DNA of 64,000 bases, from the NCBI RefSeq assembly GCF_003814005.1, contig NZ_CP033898.1, positions 248,001 to 312,000 on the forward strand, read 5' to 3'. The notes under the pieces were generated by a model, which was not told the DNA's origin, made no database searches, and was given only the letters and a program-made list of their open reading frames with translations. Below, one piece after another: positions 62,104 through 64,000 of this stretch. The number at the start of each line of letters is the position of its first letter. Positions within the stretch are counted from its first letter, which is position 1. The stretch is from Corynebacterium pseudopelargi. Its GTDB lineage: Bacteria > Actinomycetota > Actinomycetes > Mycobacteriales > Mycobacteriaceae. The position numbers and the translations under genes were made by a program.

Positions 62104-62120
62104 TCACCCCCTGTGCGGGG
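62104..62120 (-). terminator. Hairpin after the M20 dipeptidase gene
   Basis: ACCCCC and GGGGGT arms around a short loop, directly after the dipeptidase stop on the minus strand; no T run, so only a possible terminator. Confidence 0.4.
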
Positions 62121-62123
62121 GTA

Positions 62124-63455
62124 TTAGAGATGACGCAGGAAGGCCGCCTCGGCGGTGGCGATGTGCAGAATCTCGTTGGGATCCACCGACTCATTGGGGG
62201 AGTGGATCTTGCACAAGGGTTCCTCCACTCCATACAGCGCCAATTCGGCGCTGGGGTTGACGTCGATAAGCTCCGAACACAGCGGAATCGAGCCACCGGA
62301 ACCGACAACCGTGGTCTTTTCGGCGCCATAGGCGGCGCGCAAGCACTTGCTCAGCAGGGTTAGCGCCGGGCCGGAAATATCGGTGGAGAAGGGATTATTT
62401 ACATCGGCAATCTCGCACTCAATGCGCGCATGCCAAGGCACATGAGCCTGCAGGTGCTCCACCACCTTCTCGGCCGCATCGCGGGCATCCATTCCCGGAG
62501 GCACACGCAGATTCAGGCGGGCCTGAGCTGTAGCGGGCACGGCATTGACGGCCTCGGCAACGGGAGTGGAGCTAAAGCCGGTAATGCTAATCGCAGGGCG
62601 CGCCCATACCAGGTCAGCGGGGTTATCGCTGCCAAGCAGATCCACCCCATCTAGCACGCCGGCATCTGCGCGGAAGGTCTCGGGATCATAGGAAGCGCCC
62701 TCAAAGTGCTGGGTGGTATCGAGCCCATCCACCTGGATGGCGCCCGAGGCATCCTTGAGCGAATCGAGCGTGCGGATCAGCGCTGCGGTGGCATCAGGAG
62801 CCGCACCGCCAAAGCTGCCCGAGTGGACCGGGGCTTGGAGGGTGTCGACCTTGACGGTGATCTGCGCGCCGCCGCGAAGCGAGGTGGTAAGCGTTGGCTC
62901 TCCCACCTCAGCATTGCCGGAATCGGCAATGAGGATCACGTCGGCCTTAAACAACTCCGGCTGCGATTGGATCAGCGCTGAAAGCTCCTCGCCACCCATT
63001 TCCTCTGAACCTTCCACCAGGAAGGTGATGCCCAGATCGGTATCGCCAACCTCTCGCAGGGCGGCTAGGTGCATGACCAGGTTGCCCTTGCAATCCGCTG
63101 CGCCGCGGGCATACCAGCGGCCATCGCGCTCAGTGAGCTCGGTAGCGGGCGTGATCCAGGCCTTGGGATCGCCCGCAGGAACCACGTCGTAGTGGCTATA
63201 GAGCAAAACGGTAGGCGCGCCATTTTTGGCCTCCTTGCGGCCAATGACGGTGGGGGCGTTGCTGGGGTAGACGGTGACGTCCAGGCCTGCCTCAGTAAGG
63301 GCATCGCGCACCCACTCGCAGGCGTGGGCATGATCTTCGGCATCGGCAGGGCTGGAATGTACAGAGTGATAGGAAGTGAGCTGTCGTAGCTGCTCGAATA
63401 CGCGCTCGCGCTGAGCAAAGATGGCGTCTTTGATTGTTTCGATTGAATGGCTCAT
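62124..63455 (-). CDS. M20-family dipeptidase
   Basis: 443 residues from ATG 63455 (an upstream in-frame start at 63506 is unlikely). M20 metal and catalytic residues: LLYSHYDVVPAGD (first His/Asp), GAADCKGNL (bridging Asp), EGSEEMGGEE (general base and metal Glu), IADSGN, and IHSPNES (last His). A dimerisation domain sits in the middle (about 180-320). It cleaves dipeptides, with carnosinase/CPG2-like chemistry, in the cytoplasm. Divergent from groEL. Confidence 0.9.
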   Translation of the reverse strand: MSHSIETIKDAIFAQRERVFEQLRQLTSYHSVHSSPADAEDHAHACEWVRDALTEAGLDVTVYPSNAPTVIGRKEAKNGAPTVLLYSHYDVVPAGDPKAWITPATELTERDGRWYARGAADCKGNLVMHLAALREVGDTDLGITFLVEGSEEMGGEELSALIQSQPELFKADVILIADSGNAEVGEPTLTTSLRGGAQITVKVDTLQAPVHSGSFGGAAPDATAALIRTLDSLKDASGAIQVDGLDTTQHFEGASYDPETFRADAGVLDGVDLLGSDNPADLVWARPAISITGFSSTPVAEAVNAVPATAQARLNLRVPPGMDARDAAEKVVEHLQAHVPWHARIECEIADVNNPFSTDISGPALTLLSKCLRAAYGAEKTTVVGSGGSIPLCSELIDVNPSAELALYGVEEPLCKIHSPNESVDPNEILHIATAEAAFLRHL

Positions 63456-63529
63456 GGTGGCCAGTGTAGGTCGTGTCTGCTGCCAGCGAACGTTGCTTGC
63501 ACTCAAGGGGTGCGACTGCTAGAACGGAT

Positions 63530-63556
63530 TTAGCACTTGGGTTAGCCGAGTGCCAA
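63530..63556. promoter_or_regulatory. CIRCE operator (HrcA binding) upstream of groEL
   Basis: TTAGCACTT (63530-63538), a 9-nt spacer, then GAGTGCCAA (63548-63556), against the consensus TTAGCACTC-N9-GAGTGCTAA: two mismatches. It lies 114 bp before the groEL start. Confidence 0.9.
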
Positions 63557-63616
63557 CAACTACGAGTGAGGTTGGCGCACACTCAGCCAGCCGACGCCGT
63601 CGCGGGCGCTACGTAG

Positions 63617-64000
<384 letters not shown>

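Noticed and set aside
63497..63508. CTTGCACTCAAG as a second HAIR site before groEL
   Set aside because: Only one ACTCAAG arm; the CTTGAGT arm is missing at the required 7-bp spacing.

Overview
The window is a chromosomal segment from a Corynebacterium species (moderately high G+C, order Mycobacteriales). Three things support this: the gene set and order (dnaK-grpE-dnaJ-hspR, clpB, class II fda, purA, purT, pta-ackA, glnX-glnH-pknG, groEL), the corynebacterial families present (GH76-like, GT87, DUF222/HNH, DUF3263, Cg3035-type acetyltransferase), and many leaderless starts with a TANNNT -10 six to nine bases before the start codon. The order broadly follows the dnaK-to-groEL2 stretch of C. 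glutamicum as I remember it. The species cannot be named from this sequence. I see no rRNA, tRNA, CRISPR array, phage or intact insertion sequence.

Layout. 1-2.7 kb: end of dnaK, grpE, a terminator, then dnaJ-hspR. 2.8-9.4 kb: DyP-type peroxidase, DUF1023 hydrolase with a small partner, nitrilase-family amidase, a diverged flavohaemoprotein-like reductase, a luciferase-family oxidoreductase, and a sodium/glutamate symporter gene broken by an in-frame TAA. 9.4-12.1 kb: clpB behind a SigH-type promoter overlapped by a HAIR operator. 12.4-12.9 kb: a non-coding stretch rich in nested inverted repeats. 12.9-19.8 kb: GT87 transferase, rhodanese lacking its catalytic Cys, pyrE, trmH-like methyltransferase, GH76, fda. 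19.9-25 kb: two exported phosphatases and two tandem FUSC membrane proteins.

25-33.2 kb is the most distinctive part. It is a six-gene operon for a metal-type ABC transporter (lipoprotein, ATPase, permease). The lipoprotein and three further exported or membrane-anchored proteins all carry the same actinobacterial 'anchored repeat' module (families TIGR03769-TIGR03773). Two perfect palindromes flank the predicted promoter. The families have names, but the substrate and the role of the repeats are, to my knowledge, not established.

33.2-44.3 kb: purA, an ABC-2 exporter, a phosphoribosyltransferase, purT, ferredoxin-NADP reductase fprA with unusual base composition, pta-ackA, and a DCC-family thiol protein. 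44.4-50.1 kb: a DUF222/HNH protein, then glnX-glnH-pknG (amino-acid sensing and the 2-oxoglutarate dehydrogenase switch). 50.1-61.9 kb: NUDIX, Na/Pi-type carrier, MFS exporter, PrsW protease, a minus-strand pair cls/xthA and another pair def/N-acetyltransferase, LytR_C protein, GCS2 ligase and a second GT87. 62-64 kb: a 30-residue membrane peptide, an M20 dipeptidase, and the start of groEL behind a CIRCE operator. Stress control is a recurring theme: HspR and its HAIR site, SigH and CIRCE/HrcA all appear in the window.
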